From Gammaproteobacteria bacterium UBA1119 (lineage in GTDB: Bacteria > Pseudomonadota > Gammaproteobacteria > Pseudomonadales > Azotimanducaceae), in contig DCBA01000085.1 of assembly GCA_002313255.1 (NCBI GenBank), positions 2,415-15,730 on the forward strand: a stretch of DNA of 13,316 nucleotides, given 5' to 3'. This document shows, piece after piece, positions 1 through 7,206 of this stretch. The translations under genes and the position numbers were made by a program. Under the pieces are notes generated by a model. That model made no database searches. It was given only the letters and a program-made list of their open reading frames with translations, and was not told the origin of the DNA. The number at the start of each line of letters is the position of its first letter. The stretch's first letter is position 1.

Positions 1-25
1 AGGGGCATCGGCTATTCCGTGATTT

Positions 26-34
26 TGGTATGTT
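26..34 (+). promoter_or_regulatory. possible extended -10 promoter upstream of the amidohydrolase
   Basis: A TGG followed by TATGTT (TATGTT at 29-34) fits an extended -10 element, matching TATAAT at four of six bases. No convincing -35 box lies 16-18 bases upstream. It would start a transcript near position 41, about 100 bases ahead of the TTG start at 143. The first 142 bases hold no gene I can support; a short open tail in frame 1 ends at TAG 34-36 and could be the end of a gene to the left. Weak, pattern-based call. Confidence 0.2.
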
Positions 35-43
35 AGTGGCTAT

Positions 44-62
44 CCCGCGAAGAACGCGCGGG
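44..62. other. GC-rich inverted repeat
   Basis: CCCGCG at 44-49 and CGCGGG at 57-62 form a perfect 6-bp inverted repeat around a 7-base loop. No run of T follows, so it is not a canonical intrinsic terminator. It lies just downstream of the possible -10 box and could form a hairpin in the 5' leader of the amidohydrolase transcript, or be the remains of a terminator of a gene to the left. Its function is unknown. Confidence 0.3.
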
Positions 63-127
63 TGGGACGGGCTGAAGCGATTCGTTACGGCGCGATTCCG
101 GGTAGGGCATCGGTCACGACCGGGATC

Positions 128-135
128 GGAGGGAG
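128..135 (+). promoter_or_regulatory. strong ribosome binding site that decides a TTG start
   Basis: GGAGGGAG is a near-ideal Shine-Dalgarno sequence, spaced seven bases from the TTG at 143. It is the main reason to start the amidohydrolase there rather than at the upstream GTG at 62. Confidence 0.75.
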
Positions 136-142
136 AATAACA

Positions 143-1567
143 TTGCGCAATTGGCGACTTGGGCTAGTGATGTCGGTATGGATGGCAGGTGCTATCTCGT
201 ATGCCGAGTTGACGACAATCGAGGAAATCCTTGATGGTCAGAGACCAGCGGTGGTCGAAGTCGCTGACGCGCTTTGGTATGCAGCGGAACTCGGTTACCT
301 AGAGAATGCGAGTTCGATGGTGTTAGGTGACTATCTAACATCTAACGGGTTTTCGATTGAACGTCAAAGTGCCGGATTGCCGACCGCATTTGTGGCGTCG
401 GCGGGTCGTGGAAGCCCTGTAATTGGGATTCTTGCAGAGTTCGACGCGTTGCCGGGGATGTCGCAAGCAGCGGTTCCCGAGCGGGAAGCCGTTGTCGAGA
501 AAGCGGCCGGCCATGCATGTGGACATAACCTTTTCGGCGCCGCGTCTGTTGCTGCTGCCGTAGGGCTTGCGAAATCGCTTCAGACGGAGGGGCGGTCGGG
601 AACCGTGCGGGTATACGGGACCCCCGCCGAAGAAGGTGGATCCGGAAAGGTCTACATGACACGAGCGGGCTTGTTTGACGACGTTGACGTAGTACTGCAT
701 TGGCACCCAGGCGATCGCAATAATGCCTCTCCGGAAAGTACGACAGCGAATAAGTCGGGTCGCTTTGAATTTCATGGTGTCGCTTCGCATGCGGCTGGTT
801 CGCCGGAGCGCGGGCGGTCGGCATTAGACGGAGTCGAAGCCATGAATCACATGGTTAATATGATGCGGGAGCATGTACCGTCGCAGGCTCGTATCCATTA
901 CATCATCACGGACGGTGGCGCCGCGCCGAACATAGTTCCCGAGTTCGCTGAATCCTATTACTACGTGCGTCACCCAAAGCCGGAACAGGTGGTGCTATTG
1001 TTTGAACGTGTCGTTGCAGCGGCTCGTGGTGCTGCTCTCGGCACAGGCACTCAGATGAATTACGAAGTGATGCATGGGAATTATCCGGTTTTACGCAACG
1101 ACGTTCTTGCCCGCGTGTTGGATCGACATATGCGCACGCTTGGGGGAATCGAATACAGTGGATCGGAACGAAAGTTTGCGGATACGCTATACACATCGCT
1201 TATCGGACCGTCTCTTAAAATTGGCAGCCAGCGCGAAATTCAGCCGTTCCGGTTTCGTCAGAAAATGGGATCGACGGATGTTGGCGATGTCAGCTGGTCG
1301 GTGCCGACGGCCGGTTTTTCAACAGCGACTTGGGTTCCCGGAACGCCATCTCATAGTTGGCAGGCGGTTGCCGCGAGTGGAATGAGTATTGGGCACAAGG
1401 GAATGATGTTAGCGGCAAAGGTGATCGCCTTGAGCGGTGACGAGCTCTTCCGAGATCCCAGTTTGATCCGATCTGCCCGAGCAGAATTCGTTAAGAATCG
1501 TGGCGTTGATTTCGACTACCAACCGTTGTTAGGTGATCGCGAACCGCCGCTTGATTACCGAAAATGA
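143..1567 (+). CDS. exported M20-family amidohydrolase (AbgB/aminoacylase-like)
   Basis: A metal-dependent amidohydrolase of the M20D type, which cleaves an N-acyl or p-aminobenzoyl amide bond. From the chosen start it has 474 residues. Visible motifs: the Cys-His metal pair in GHACGHN (C126, H128), the double glutamate in TPAEEGG (E163, E164; general base and ligand), LHWHPGD (H186, H188), the ASHAAGSPERG dimerisation-domain segment, and a late GTPSHSW (H404). I chose TTG at 143 because GGAGGGAG at 128-135 lies seven bases before it and because a clear Sec signal peptide then starts at residue 1: basic residues, a hydrophobic core, and likely cleavage after SYA (residue 21). A GTG at 62 in the same frame would bury that signal. 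The protein is probably periplasmic. In the relatives I know, the Asn of ACGHN is usually Asp. Its stop overlaps the next gene as ATGA. The family is sure; the natural substrate is unknown. Confidence 0.9.
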   Translation: MRNWRLGLVMSVWMAGAISYAELTTIEEILDGQRPAVVEVADALWYAAELGYLENASSMVLGDYLTSNGFSIERQSAGLPTAFVASAGRGSPVIGILAEFDALPGMSQAAVPEREAVVEKAAGHACGHNLFGAASVAAAVGLAKSLQTEGRSGTVRVYGTPAEEGGSGKVYMTRAGLFDDVDVVLHWHPGDRNNASPESTTANKSGRFEFHGVASHAAGSPERGRSALDGVEAMNHMVNMMREHVPSQARIHYIITDGGAAPNIVPEFAESYYYVRHPKPEQVVLLFERVVAAARGAALGTGTQMNYEVMHGNYPVLRNDVLARVLDRHMRTLGGIEYSGSERKFADTLYTSLIGPSLKIGSQREIQPFRFRQKMGSTDVGDVSWSVPTAGFSTATWVPGTPSHSWQAVAASGMSIGHKGMMLAAKVIALSGDELFRDPSLIRSARAEFVKNRGVDFDYQPLLGDREPPLDYRK

Positions 1568-2388
1568 GGGTATTGATTCTTCATCCCGGCGCCATGGGGG
1601 CGTCTATAGCAGCCGCCGTGAGCAGCGTTGGTCACGAAGTCATTGGCGTTGCCAGTGGGCGCAGTCGAGCGACAATCGATCGAGCTCGCGAGGTTCAGAT
1701 AACGCTCGTCGAGACTCTCGAAGAGGCGATGAGCCGGGTCGATGTAGTGTTGTCTATTTGCCCACCGGAGGCTGCGTTGGATGTTGCCCACGAAGTCCAA
1801 GCAACCGGGTATGACGGTATTTACGTCGATGGAAACGCGGTTTCGCCCGAGACGGCGACAGCCATTGGCGAACTCTTTGATAACAATTTTGTGGATGGGG
1901 GGATCGTTGGTCCACCCGCGTGGCGAGCGGGGGCCACACGTTTTTACCTTTCTGGTGCGATGGCGAAAGATGTTGTCGTATTGTTTGCCGATTCGTTGGT
2001 AACGGCCCGAGCGATCAGTGGCGGCGCAGGGGCCGCATCGGCAGTGAAGATGTGCTATGCCGCCTATACCAAAGGATCCTCGGCATTGGTGTTAGCGATT
2101 CGCGCGCTGGCAGAGGACAACGGCGTGACCGAAACACTATTGGCCGAATGGGATATTTCGCAAAAAGGAATGCGTAATTCGAGCGAAAGAAGTGCGCTTG
2201 GAACAAGCCCGAAAGCATGGCGCTTTGCGGGTGAAATGCGAGAGATCGCAGCGACCTTCGATGCCGCAGGCCTTCCGAACGGTTTTCACCTAGCAGCTGC
2301 GGAGATCTATGAGCGCATGGCACATTTCAAGTACGACGATCCCGCCAGACTGGAGCTAGTCATCGAGGCGTTGCTACCAAAACGATAG
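1564..2388 (+). CDS. NAD(P)-dependent oxidoreductase, beta-hydroxyacid dehydrogenase type with DUF1932-like C-terminus
   Basis: Predicted cytoplasmic dehydrogenase of 274 residues. The N-terminus (MRVLILHPGAMGASIA) is a Rossmann dinucleotide fold like those of 6-phosphogluconate and 3-hydroxyisobutyrate dehydrogenases, with the glycine motif in the form HPGAMG. The segment VDGNAVSP (88-95) and DGGIVGPP (111-118) match the family's substrate-binding loops. K162 in AVKMCYAAYTKG fits the catalytic lysine position. The C-terminal helical part looks like the DUF1932 domain found in many such proteins. Its ATG overlaps the stop of the amidohydrolase (ATGA, 1564-1567), so the two are translationally coupled. 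I infer, without proof, that it oxidises or reduces a hydroxy acid related to the amidohydrolase product. The substrate cannot be read from the sequence. Confidence 0.85.
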   Translation: MRVLILHPGAMGASIAAAVSSVGHEVIGVASGRSRATIDRAREVQITLVETLEEAMSRVDVVLSICPPEAALDVAHEVQATGYDGIYVDGNAVSPETATAIGELFDNNFVDGGIVGPPAWRAGATRFYLSGAMAKDVVVLFADSLVTARAISGGAGAASAVKMCYAAYTKGSSALVLAIRALAEDNGVTETLLAEWDISQKGMRNSSERSALGTSPKAWRFAGEMREIAATFDAAGLPNGFHLAAAEIYERMAHFKYDDPARLELVIEALLPKR

Positions 2389-2435
2389 CCGCGCGCAGTT
2401 GCTCCCGAGAGTCGTTGCAAGATTTTTCCGATTCT

Positions 2436-3152
2436 CTACGGAAGCAGTGCACCTCCCTCGACATCGATTGTAGAACCCGTCATGTAGTCGTTCTGAAGCA
2501 GAAAGAGAATGGCTGATGCGACTTCTTCAGCCGTCCCGGCTCGTGGAATCAAAGTATTCGCGGTCGCTTTCTCAAAAAAACGATCGCGCCCCTCTCCCTG
2601 CATGGGGAACATGGGGGTATCGATTAATCCGGGAGCAACAACGTTGATACGTCGCGGGGCGATCTCGGGGGCGATAGCACGAACGAATCCTTCGACGGCG
2701 TTGCCAACCGTCGAGATCGCCGATGAACCTGGGTTGGACTTCCGGGCTGGGGAGCCGCTCACCAAAACGATGGCCCCCGCGACAGCCATGTGTTCGGCGG
2801 CTAACCGCACCGAGTTAACGTAGCCCCACAGTTTGCGAAAAGATCCTTGGAATCCGTCTAAGTCCATTTCAAGAAATGGCCCGGAGGCGCGTTCGCCACC
2901 CGTGGCGCAGTTGACGAGGATGTCGAACGGGGCCGTGGCTTCGAATAAGCCTGACAAGGCAGCTCGATCAAGCACATCGATTTCTCGATAGGTCACGCTC
3001 GCTCCGGTAGTACTGGCGGCTTGTTCGATGTGTGTGGACGATCGGCTTCCGGCAACCACCGCCGCTCCTGCCTGTTCGAGTTGCTGTACCGCGGACAACC
3101 CGATCCCCGAAGTGCCGCCGAGAACAATCGCACTTTTTCCACTTAGATCCAT
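2436..3152 (-). CDS. SDR-fold protein lacking the YxxxK catalytic pair
   Basis: Short-chain dehydrogenase/reductase fold, 238 residues from the ATG at 3152. Seen: the nucleotide-binding glycine motif GGTSGIG (12-18), D60 after strand 3, an NCATGG variant of NNAG (81-86), the VSGS strand (131-134), VVAPGLIDTP (171-180), and a normal SDR C-terminus (YMTGSTIDVEGG). Where the catalytic Tyr and Lys should be, the reading is SSAISTVGNAVEGF, giving Ile146 and Gly150. I checked this codon by codon; the frame is intact, so it is not a frameshift. Some SDR subfamilies, such as the Lin1944-like group, are known to lack active-site residues. The protein may bind a dinucleotide without normal catalysis, or use other residues. 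A GTG at 3179 overlaps the upstream stop as GTGA, but the ATG at 3152 has GGGGGA four bases before it and gives the usual SDR N-terminus. It is the last gene of the cinA-traB-SDR group. Confidence 0.85.
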   Translation of the reverse strand: MDLSGKSAIVLGGTSGIGLSAVQQLEQAGAAVVAGSRSSTHIEQAASTTGASVTYREIDVLDRAALSGLFEATAPFDILVNCATGGERASGPFLEMDLDGFQGSFRKLWGYVNSVRLAAEHMAVAGAIVLVSGSPARKSNPGSSAISTVGNAVEGFVRAIAPEIAPRRINVVAPGLIDTPMFPMQGEGRDRFFEKATANTLIPRAGTAEEVASAILFLLQNDYMTGSTIDVEGGALLP

Positions 3153-3175
3153 TGATTCCCCCAAGAGACTAAATG

Positions 3176-4144
3176 TCACGGATCGATTCGATCCCCAGAG
3201 AAGACACGATGCCCTTTGTGACCACGCGCGTCCAGCAGTCGTACCACCCCGTCCGATCCACCGAGATGGGCTGCCCCGACAAGTACGAAGTATGTACCGG
3301 GTGATGCGAGGAAGGTTTCGATTTTTTGCGCAAAACCAACGTTGCGTTGGTTGACGAGGCGGTATTGGAATTCGCGGTAATCTGAGGAATGGCGTTCACG
3401 ATCGCCAAATAATTGGGCGAGGGCCTCGTCGTCGCCGGCTAGCCAGGCGGACATTAGAGAAACGAGTTCAGCGTTGAATTCTTTGTGTCCTATGAGACTT
3501 TCGTCAAACATCTCAAGTTGTACCTCGAGCGTAGGGCTCGCGATGAGGAGCAGTTGTTCCTCGGGACTTTCAAGTTCCAGTACCTCGCGATGATCAGCAC
3601 GGTGCAGGAATTGTTGTTCCATTCCCCATTTAGCTTGATAACCGAGGTTGGATAGACGGGCTCGTGAAATTTGCATCGCTGCGAGTGCCGGTTTCAACCG
3701 ACCAATCGACACGTAGTCGATACTCGTTTGTTCAAGGATGCAGGCTAGACGGTCTCGCCTGGTCTCATTAAGCAAGCTAATCAACCCGCTATTGTTGGGC
3801 AGCAAAAGATGCTTGCTTACCCAAGCCGGTTCGTAAACGTTCGTCTGCGTTACATCGACTTCCACAGCAAGGTGGGTCGATTGTTCGAACGCGTTTTCGA
3901 GCTGATCGGGGAGCGGTCGTAGCGTTACGTTTAAGGCATGGACGGATCCGACAAGGTATAGCTCGCCTGATAACGAACGGTAACGCCACATAAAAAGAGG
4001 CAAGGGCTGATCCCGACGACCCAAATCCAGGTCAGGGTTTGCGGGGTGGTTAGCTTGGCGCAAATCCGGCGGGCAATCGTTGGCACGTACGGATCCCGCA
4101 CACTGGATGAGGAGGAACAGAGTAATGCTAGACCATACCCGCAT
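3176..4144 (-). CDS. TraB/GumN family protein, secreted
   Basis: 322 residues. Residues 1-21 form a Sec signal peptide (one Arg, then a hydrophobic stretch, likely cut after SVRA), so the protein is probably periplasmic. The TraB/GumN (TiKi-like) signature is clear: an early GSVHAL with H69, the conserved AVEVDV (E95), KWGMEQQFL and LELESPEEQ in the middle, the VNQRN motif near 264-268, and a second GAAHLGG with H293. The two GxxH motifs and the acidic residues form the putative metal site of this family. Eukaryotic relatives (Tiki) are metalloproteases; bacterial members are mostly uncharacterised. The cysteine at residue 15 follows LIQ, which is a poor lipobox, so I do not call a lipoprotein. 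The gene follows the CinA-type gene by 21 bases and runs into the SDR gene, so co-transcription is likely. No strong ribosome binding site is seen before the ATG. Confidence 0.88.
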   Translation of the reverse strand: MRVWSSITLFLLIQCAGSVRANDCPPDLRQANHPANPDLDLGRRDQPLPLFMWRYRSLSGELYLVGSVHALNVTLRPLPDQLENAFEQSTHLAVEVDVTQTNVYEPAWVSKHLLLPNNSGLISLLNETRRDRLACILEQTSIDYVSIGRLKPALAAMQISRARLSNLGYQAKWGMEQQFLHRADHREVLELESPEEQLLLIASPTLEVQLEMFDESLIGHKEFNAELVSLMSAWLAGDDEALAQLFGDRERHSSDYREFQYRLVNQRNVGFAQKIETFLASPGTYFVLVGAAHLGGSDGVVRLLDARGHKGHRVFSGDRIDP

Positions 4145-4165
4145 AGAATGGGATTGGACCCGCGT

Positions 4166-4915
4166 TCAGCCGCGCTCGATGTCGAGGGGGGTTTGGCCGC
4201 GTTTCGTGATGACTGCGCACAGTTCTTCCAGCGCGGAATCCAATGCGGATTCGTCGGTGCTACGCATTACTAGGCTGGTGCCGTAAATGTCGTTCCGATA
4301 GAAGGGGTAACTACCGAGATCGATCCGCGGGTACGCCTCTTGAATAGCACTGAGGTCGTCGGCGATTTCGCTCTCCCCCAGATGGGCCGTAACGGATCTA
4401 GAGCGTACGATTGCGCCGCCACTAAGTACGATTGTTGACAACATTGCTTGCATAACCAGCGGAATCCCGGCCATCACGTAAACGTTGTCGAGTGAGAAGC
4501 CTTGTGGTCCGCCGGTTGGATTGTCGATTAGCGTTGCACCTTCTGGAACGCGCGCCATACGCAGGCGGGATGCCAGGACGGCGTCTGGGGCAGGGCGGCT
4601 TCTGATACGTTTCTCGATGTCGGCGTTCACGACGACATCAACGTTAAACGCGGCCGCAATGCAGTCGGTTGTAATGTCATCGTGGGTCGGTCCGATGCCA
4701 CCGGTTGTCAACACGTAGTTGAAACGTGAACGGTAATCATTGACCGTGGTGACGATGACTGACTTAACGTCTGGTACAACCTGGGCCTCTCGAATGGACA
4801 CACCCATACCCACGAGATGTTTCGCGATGAACTGTAAGTTTGTGTCCTGAGTTCGACCGGACAAAATTTCGTTGCCGATAACGATGATTCCTGCAGTAAC
4901 GATGTCTTCGTCCAT
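4166..4915 (-). CDS. CinA-type molybdopterin-binding domain protein (COG1058), without PncC domain
   Basis: 249 residues from the ATG at 4915, which has AGAGAG five bases upstream; a TTG at 4936 in the same frame would add seven residues and has no better signal. It opens with the MoCF_biosynth fold: IIVIGNEILSG, then TRTQDTN-like residues, and the hallmark TTGGIGPTHDD about 75-90 residues in. Later segments (RMARVPEGA, NPTGGPQGF, YVMAGIP) are typical of CinA and of the FAD1-like molybdopterin-binding family. The C-terminal nicotinamide-nucleotide amidase domain (PncC) of full-length CinA (about 400 residues) is absent, as in many proteobacterial proteins labelled competence/damage-inducible protein A. 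In full CinA the COG1058 domain carries ADP-ribose pyrophosphatase activity; whether this shorter form does is not known to me. It is first of three minus-strand genes. Confidence 0.9.
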   Translation of the reverse strand: MDEDIVTAGIIVIGNEILSGRTQDTNLQFIAKHLVGMGVSIREAQVVPDVKSVIVTTVNDYRSRFNYVLTTGGIGPTHDDITTDCIAAAFNVDVVVNADIEKRIRSRPAPDAVLASRLRMARVPEGATLIDNPTGGPQGFSLDNVYVMAGIPLVMQAMLSTIVLSGGAIVRSRSVTAHLGESEIADDLSAIQEAYPRIDLGSYPFYRNDIYGTSLVMRSTDESALDSALEELCAVITKRGQTPLDIERG

Positions 4916-5002
4916 ACGCGCTCTCTTGTACTTCAATGTACCGGGTGTTGAATTAAAGATATTTCTCGAACGTGCTTCACTAGTATTTGCGCGTGTCGTA
5001 GG
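4916..5002. other. 87-bp AT-richer gap, likely promoter region of the CinA-TraB-SDR group
   Basis: This is the only clear gap in the long minus-strand run between 7157 and 2436. The centre (about 4945-4975) is AT-richer than the neighbouring coding DNA, which suits a promoter for the CinA-type gene on the minus strand. I could not find a -35/-10 pair with good spacing, and I see no hairpin plus T-run that would end the crotonase transcript, so read-through from the acyl-CoA operon remains possible. Confidence 0.35.
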
Positions 5003-5800
5003 TCAGTGTCCAGTGAACTCGGGCGTTCGCTTTTCGGCGAATGCGCGGCGGCCCTCTTTGTAGTCGTCGGAGTCGAAACATGCGCTCACCAGTACTTCGA
5101 CCGCCTCGACGTCATCGATCTCACCGCCTCGTTCGTACGCGTTAATAGCCGCCTTGGCGGCTGCTACCGTCAGCGGTGCATTAGTAGCGATTTGGGTCGC
5201 GTAGGCAATCACGTCGTTTCGGATCCGGTCACGGGGAGAAATAAATTGCACGAGGCCGGCGCGTTGAGCCTCTTCGGCACCGAGAAACCTGGCGGAAAAT
5301 AGAATATCGCGTGCGCGCGCGGGCCCAACGACGCGCGCCAGTTTCGCCAGTCCAGCGTACTCGTAGCCAAGGCCGAGTTTTGCTGCGGGAATGCCAAAGG
5401 ACGAATCGGGGCTTGCAAAACGTATGTCTGCGGCGAGTGCAGTCGCGAGACCGCCGCCTATGCAGTAGCCTTCTACCATGGCAATAAGGGGTTTGGTCAC
5501 CGTTGCCAGCGCACGACCACCGGATGCAGAAATACGCGCGTACTCCTCTTTTTGTTTTGAATTCGCGCGTTGTTTGTCAAATTCGCTGATATCCGCGCCG
5601 GAGACAAAAGCCTTACCGCCAGCGCCCGTCATGACGATAACTCGTACGTCTTTGTCTCCTTCGAAATGCGCGACGATTTCTCCTATCGCTTGCCACATCT
5701 CGAGTGAGAGTGCGTTGTGTCGGGCAGGATTGTTGAATGTCATCCAGCCGATCCCGTCGGTTATCTCGGCACGCATCCGATCCGTGTTCAATTCCAGCAT
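5003..5800 (-). CDS. enoyl-CoA hydratase/isomerase family protein (crotonase fold)
   Basis: 265 residues, cytoplasmic acyl-CoA enzyme. The crotonase fold is shown by the oxyanion-hole segments AFVSGAD (64-70) and EGYCIGGGLATALAADIRFA (centre G115-G117), the EEAQRAGLV stretch (176-184), and a typical C-terminus with YKEGRRAFAEKR. In classical enoyl-CoA hydratase two glutamates do the hydration. Here the first position (IPAAKLGLG, about 139) is Ala and the second (ARARDIL, D165) is Asp, while a different Glu (E147 in GYEYAG) lies close by. So hydratase activity should not be assumed; decarboxylase, isomerase or thioesterase chemistry is possible. It starts with TAATG, overlapping the lyase stop by one base (5800), so it belongs to the MaoC-lyase operon and likely acts on the same carbon skeleton. 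Confidence 0.88.
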   Translation of the reverse strand: MLELNTDRMRAEITDGIGWMTFNNPARHNALSLEMWQAIGEIVAHFEGDKDVRVIVMTGAGGKAFVSGADISEFDKQRANSKQKEEYARISASGGRALATVTKPLIAMVEGYCIGGGLATALAADIRFASPDSSFGIPAAKLGLGYEYAGLAKLARVVGPARARDILFSARFLGAEEAQRAGLVQFISPRDRIRNDVIAYATQIATNAPLTVAAAKAAINAYERGGEIDDVEAVEVLVSACFDSDDYKEGRRAFAEKRTPEFTGH

Positions 5801-6708
5801 TATTGGATTCCTCCGGCTTGGCAGGCTCGTCGCAGCAAAGACCGCGCTCGATTGACGTGAGGCGCGTCGACCATTTGGCCTTCGAATCGAAACGCTAATT
5901 TACCTTCGGCTTTAGCCTCTTCGAAGGCTTTCAGTAATCGTTGCGCCGCGTCAACATCTGCATCGTTGGGTGTAAACGCTGAATTGACGAAGGGTATTTG
6001 GTCCGGATGGATCGTAATTTTTCCCGTGAATCCAAGTGCCGCGCCTTCGTGGCACTCGCGTTCAAATGCTTGTTGATTCGCAAGGTCAACGTAGACGGAG
6101 TCGATAGGTTGAACCCTGGTTGCGACGGCGCAAAGCAGAGTCTGCTGTCGACAATACTCGTACACGCCGAGGTAGTCAGCGTGGTCGTTTCGATTGCGTG
6201 GAGCCCCCAGCGCCGCGGATAAATCTTCAGCACCCCAGGACATTGCCACGATTCGGGGACAAGCACCGAAAGTTGGAAGGTTGAGCGCCCCTTCAGGAGT
6301 CTCTGTGGCAATCAGAATCAAACTGACGCTGCGTCGAGGGTGCCCATAAAACCGTTCAAGTTGAGTCAACTCGGTATCGATGAGATCTAGGTCGTTGACG
6401 TGGCTAGGTTTGGGCACCACGTACGCGTCAGGTGGGTTTTGCATGGTCTCTTTGAGGTCATCGAAGCCCCAGGGCGTATCTAGCGGATTAATCCGTACCG
6501 TAACCTCTTTGTCGCCAAAGTCGATATCGCGAAGCCATTCAGCGATGGTTCGGCGGGTTCGAATTTTATGTTCAGGGATAACAGCGTCTTCGAGATCAAG
6601 AACGAGGCTGTCCGCCTGACTCGAGAGTGATTTGAGCAACATTTTCTCGTTTGCCCCGGGGACAAAGTGCATCGAGCGCCGCAGACGTGCACGGGCTTCG
6701 GCTGTCAT
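5800..6708 (-). CDS. CitE/HpcH-HpaI family CoA-ester lyase
   Basis: 302 residues, a TIM-barrel lyase that splits or forms a 3-hydroxyacyl-CoA (malyl-, citramalyl- or HMG-CoA type). Motifs in order: SMHFVPGAN (12-20), LDLEDAV (37-43), the active-site arginine in VRINPLDTPWG (R72), VVPKP (97-101), ETPEGALNL with metal ligand E136, SWGAEDLSAALG (158-168), where the acidic pair E161-D162 lies by the metal, and FTGKITIHPDQI (227-238). All the residues expected for Mg-dependent catalysis are present. Length is near that of malyl-CoA/beta-methylmalyl-CoA lyases and longer than citrate lyase beta subunits; no citrate lyase alpha or gamma subunit is nearby, so it is not part of citrate lyase. It overlaps MaoC by ATGA at 6705-6708 and the crotonase by one base. 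The exact substrate is open. Confidence 0.92.
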   Translation of the reverse strand: MTAEARARLRRSMHFVPGANEKMLLKSLSSQADSLVLDLEDAVIPEHKIRTRRTIAEWLRDIDFGDKEVTVRINPLDTPWGFDDLKETMQNPPDAYVVPKPSHVNDLDLIDTELTQLERFYGHPRRSVSLILIATETPEGALNLPTFGACPRIVAMSWGAEDLSAALGAPRNRNDHADYLGVYEYCRQQTLLCAVATRVQPIDSVYVDLANQQAFERECHEGAALGFTGKITIHPDQIPFVNSAFTPNDADVDAAQRLLKAFEEAKAEGKLAFRFEGQMVDAPHVNRARSLLRRACQAGGIQ

Positions 6709-7157
6709 GGTTGCTTTCGCATCATCATCGCTCCTCGGCTGCAGGTGCAGACGATTTCACCGCGTTGATTGGTGCCGGTGTGTTCGAAAGTGACAATGCC
6801 TCTGTCCGGTTTGGTGCGGCTGGCACGCCGATCGGTCACTTTTGAAGCGACACGCACAGTGTCGCCGATAAAAACCGGGTGCGGAAATGTCGTTCGATCG
6901 AATCCGAGGTTTCCGAGGGTGGTACCGAGGGTCGTGTCGGCCACGGACAGACCAACGACGAGTCCGAGCGTGAAAATGCTGTTGACTAAAATCCTGCCGT
7001 GTATGGATTGGCGGGCAAATTCAGCGTCGAGATGAAGGGGTTGAGGATTCTGCGTTAACGCAGTGAACAGGAGATTGTCGGTTTCAGTCACCGTCCGGCC
7101 GGGTTCGTGCTCAAACGTTAGACCGACTTCCAACTCTTCAAAATACTTTCCAGACAA
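6705..7157 (-). CDS. MaoC-like (R)-hydratase/dehydratase
   Basis: 150 residues of hot-dog fold. It opens with SGKYFEELEVG and RTVTETDN, typical of the MaoC group that sits next to CitE-like lyases and includes mesaconyl-CoA hydratase relatives. The hydratase motif appears as NPQPLHLD (37-44) with H42; the classical DxNPxH form is altered by two extra residues, as I recall for this subgroup. Later: GRILVNSIFTLGLVVGLS, DTTLGTTLGNLG, FPHPVFIGDT, then GIVTFEHTGTNQRGEIV, all normal. The start is a TTG, chosen because it gives the family's usual N-terminus; AGGG lies about 13 bases upstream, so the ribosome site is weak. It is the first gene of the operon MaoC-lyase-crotonase and diverges from the acyl-CoA dehydrogenase. 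Probable job: hydration of the enoyl-CoA so that the lyase can cleave it. Confidence 0.9.
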   Translation of the reverse strand: MSGKYFEELEVGLTFEHEPGRTVTETDNLLFTALTQNPQPLHLDAEFARQSIHGRILVNSIFTLGLVVGLSVADTTLGTTLGNLGFDRTTFPHPVFIGDTVRVASKVTDRRASRTKPDRGIVTFEHTGTNQRGEIVCTCSRGAMMMRKQP

Positions 7158-7171
7158 TGTTTTCGACTGCC

Positions 7172-7200
7172 CTGTCAGCGTTCTTTGGCCATGCTAACCT
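7172..7200 (+). promoter_or_regulatory. probable promoter of the acyl-CoA dehydrogenase gene, leaderless type
   Basis: CTGTCA at 7172-7177 matches TTGACA at four of six bases, and TAACCT at 7195-7200 fits the TAnnnT rule for a -10 box. They are separated by exactly 17 bases. The -10 ends six bases before the ATG at 7207, so transcription would start at or next to the A of the start codon. No Shine-Dalgarno sequence precedes that ATG, which fits a leaderless mRNA. The divergent MaoC start lies at 7157, so the two promoters must overlap within 49 bp. Confidence 0.45.
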
Positions 7201-7206
7201 CGGTGC

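Noticed and set aside
335..1385. Several reading frames of 90-160 codons, mostly antisense to the amidohydrolase
   Set aside because: They are Arg-, Pro- and His-rich, have no recognisable motif, and lie wholly inside a clear enzyme gene; they are shadows of its codon bias.
2404..2437. Possible terminator between the dehydrogenase and SDR genes (AGAGTCG pairing with CGATTCT, loop containing five T)
   Set aside because: The stem needs a G-U pair, the loop is long, and the T-run is in the loop rather than after the stem.
3179..3179. GTG start for the SDR giving a GTGA overlap with the TraB gene
   Set aside because: It adds nine residues not typical of SDRs; the ATG at 3152 has a GGGGGA ribosome site and a normal SDR N-terminus. 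The GTG is not excluded.
4070..4144. Lipoprotein signal in the TraB/GumN protein
   Set aside because: The residues before Cys15 are LIQ, which does not fit a lipobox; an ordinary Sec cleavage after SVRA is more likely.
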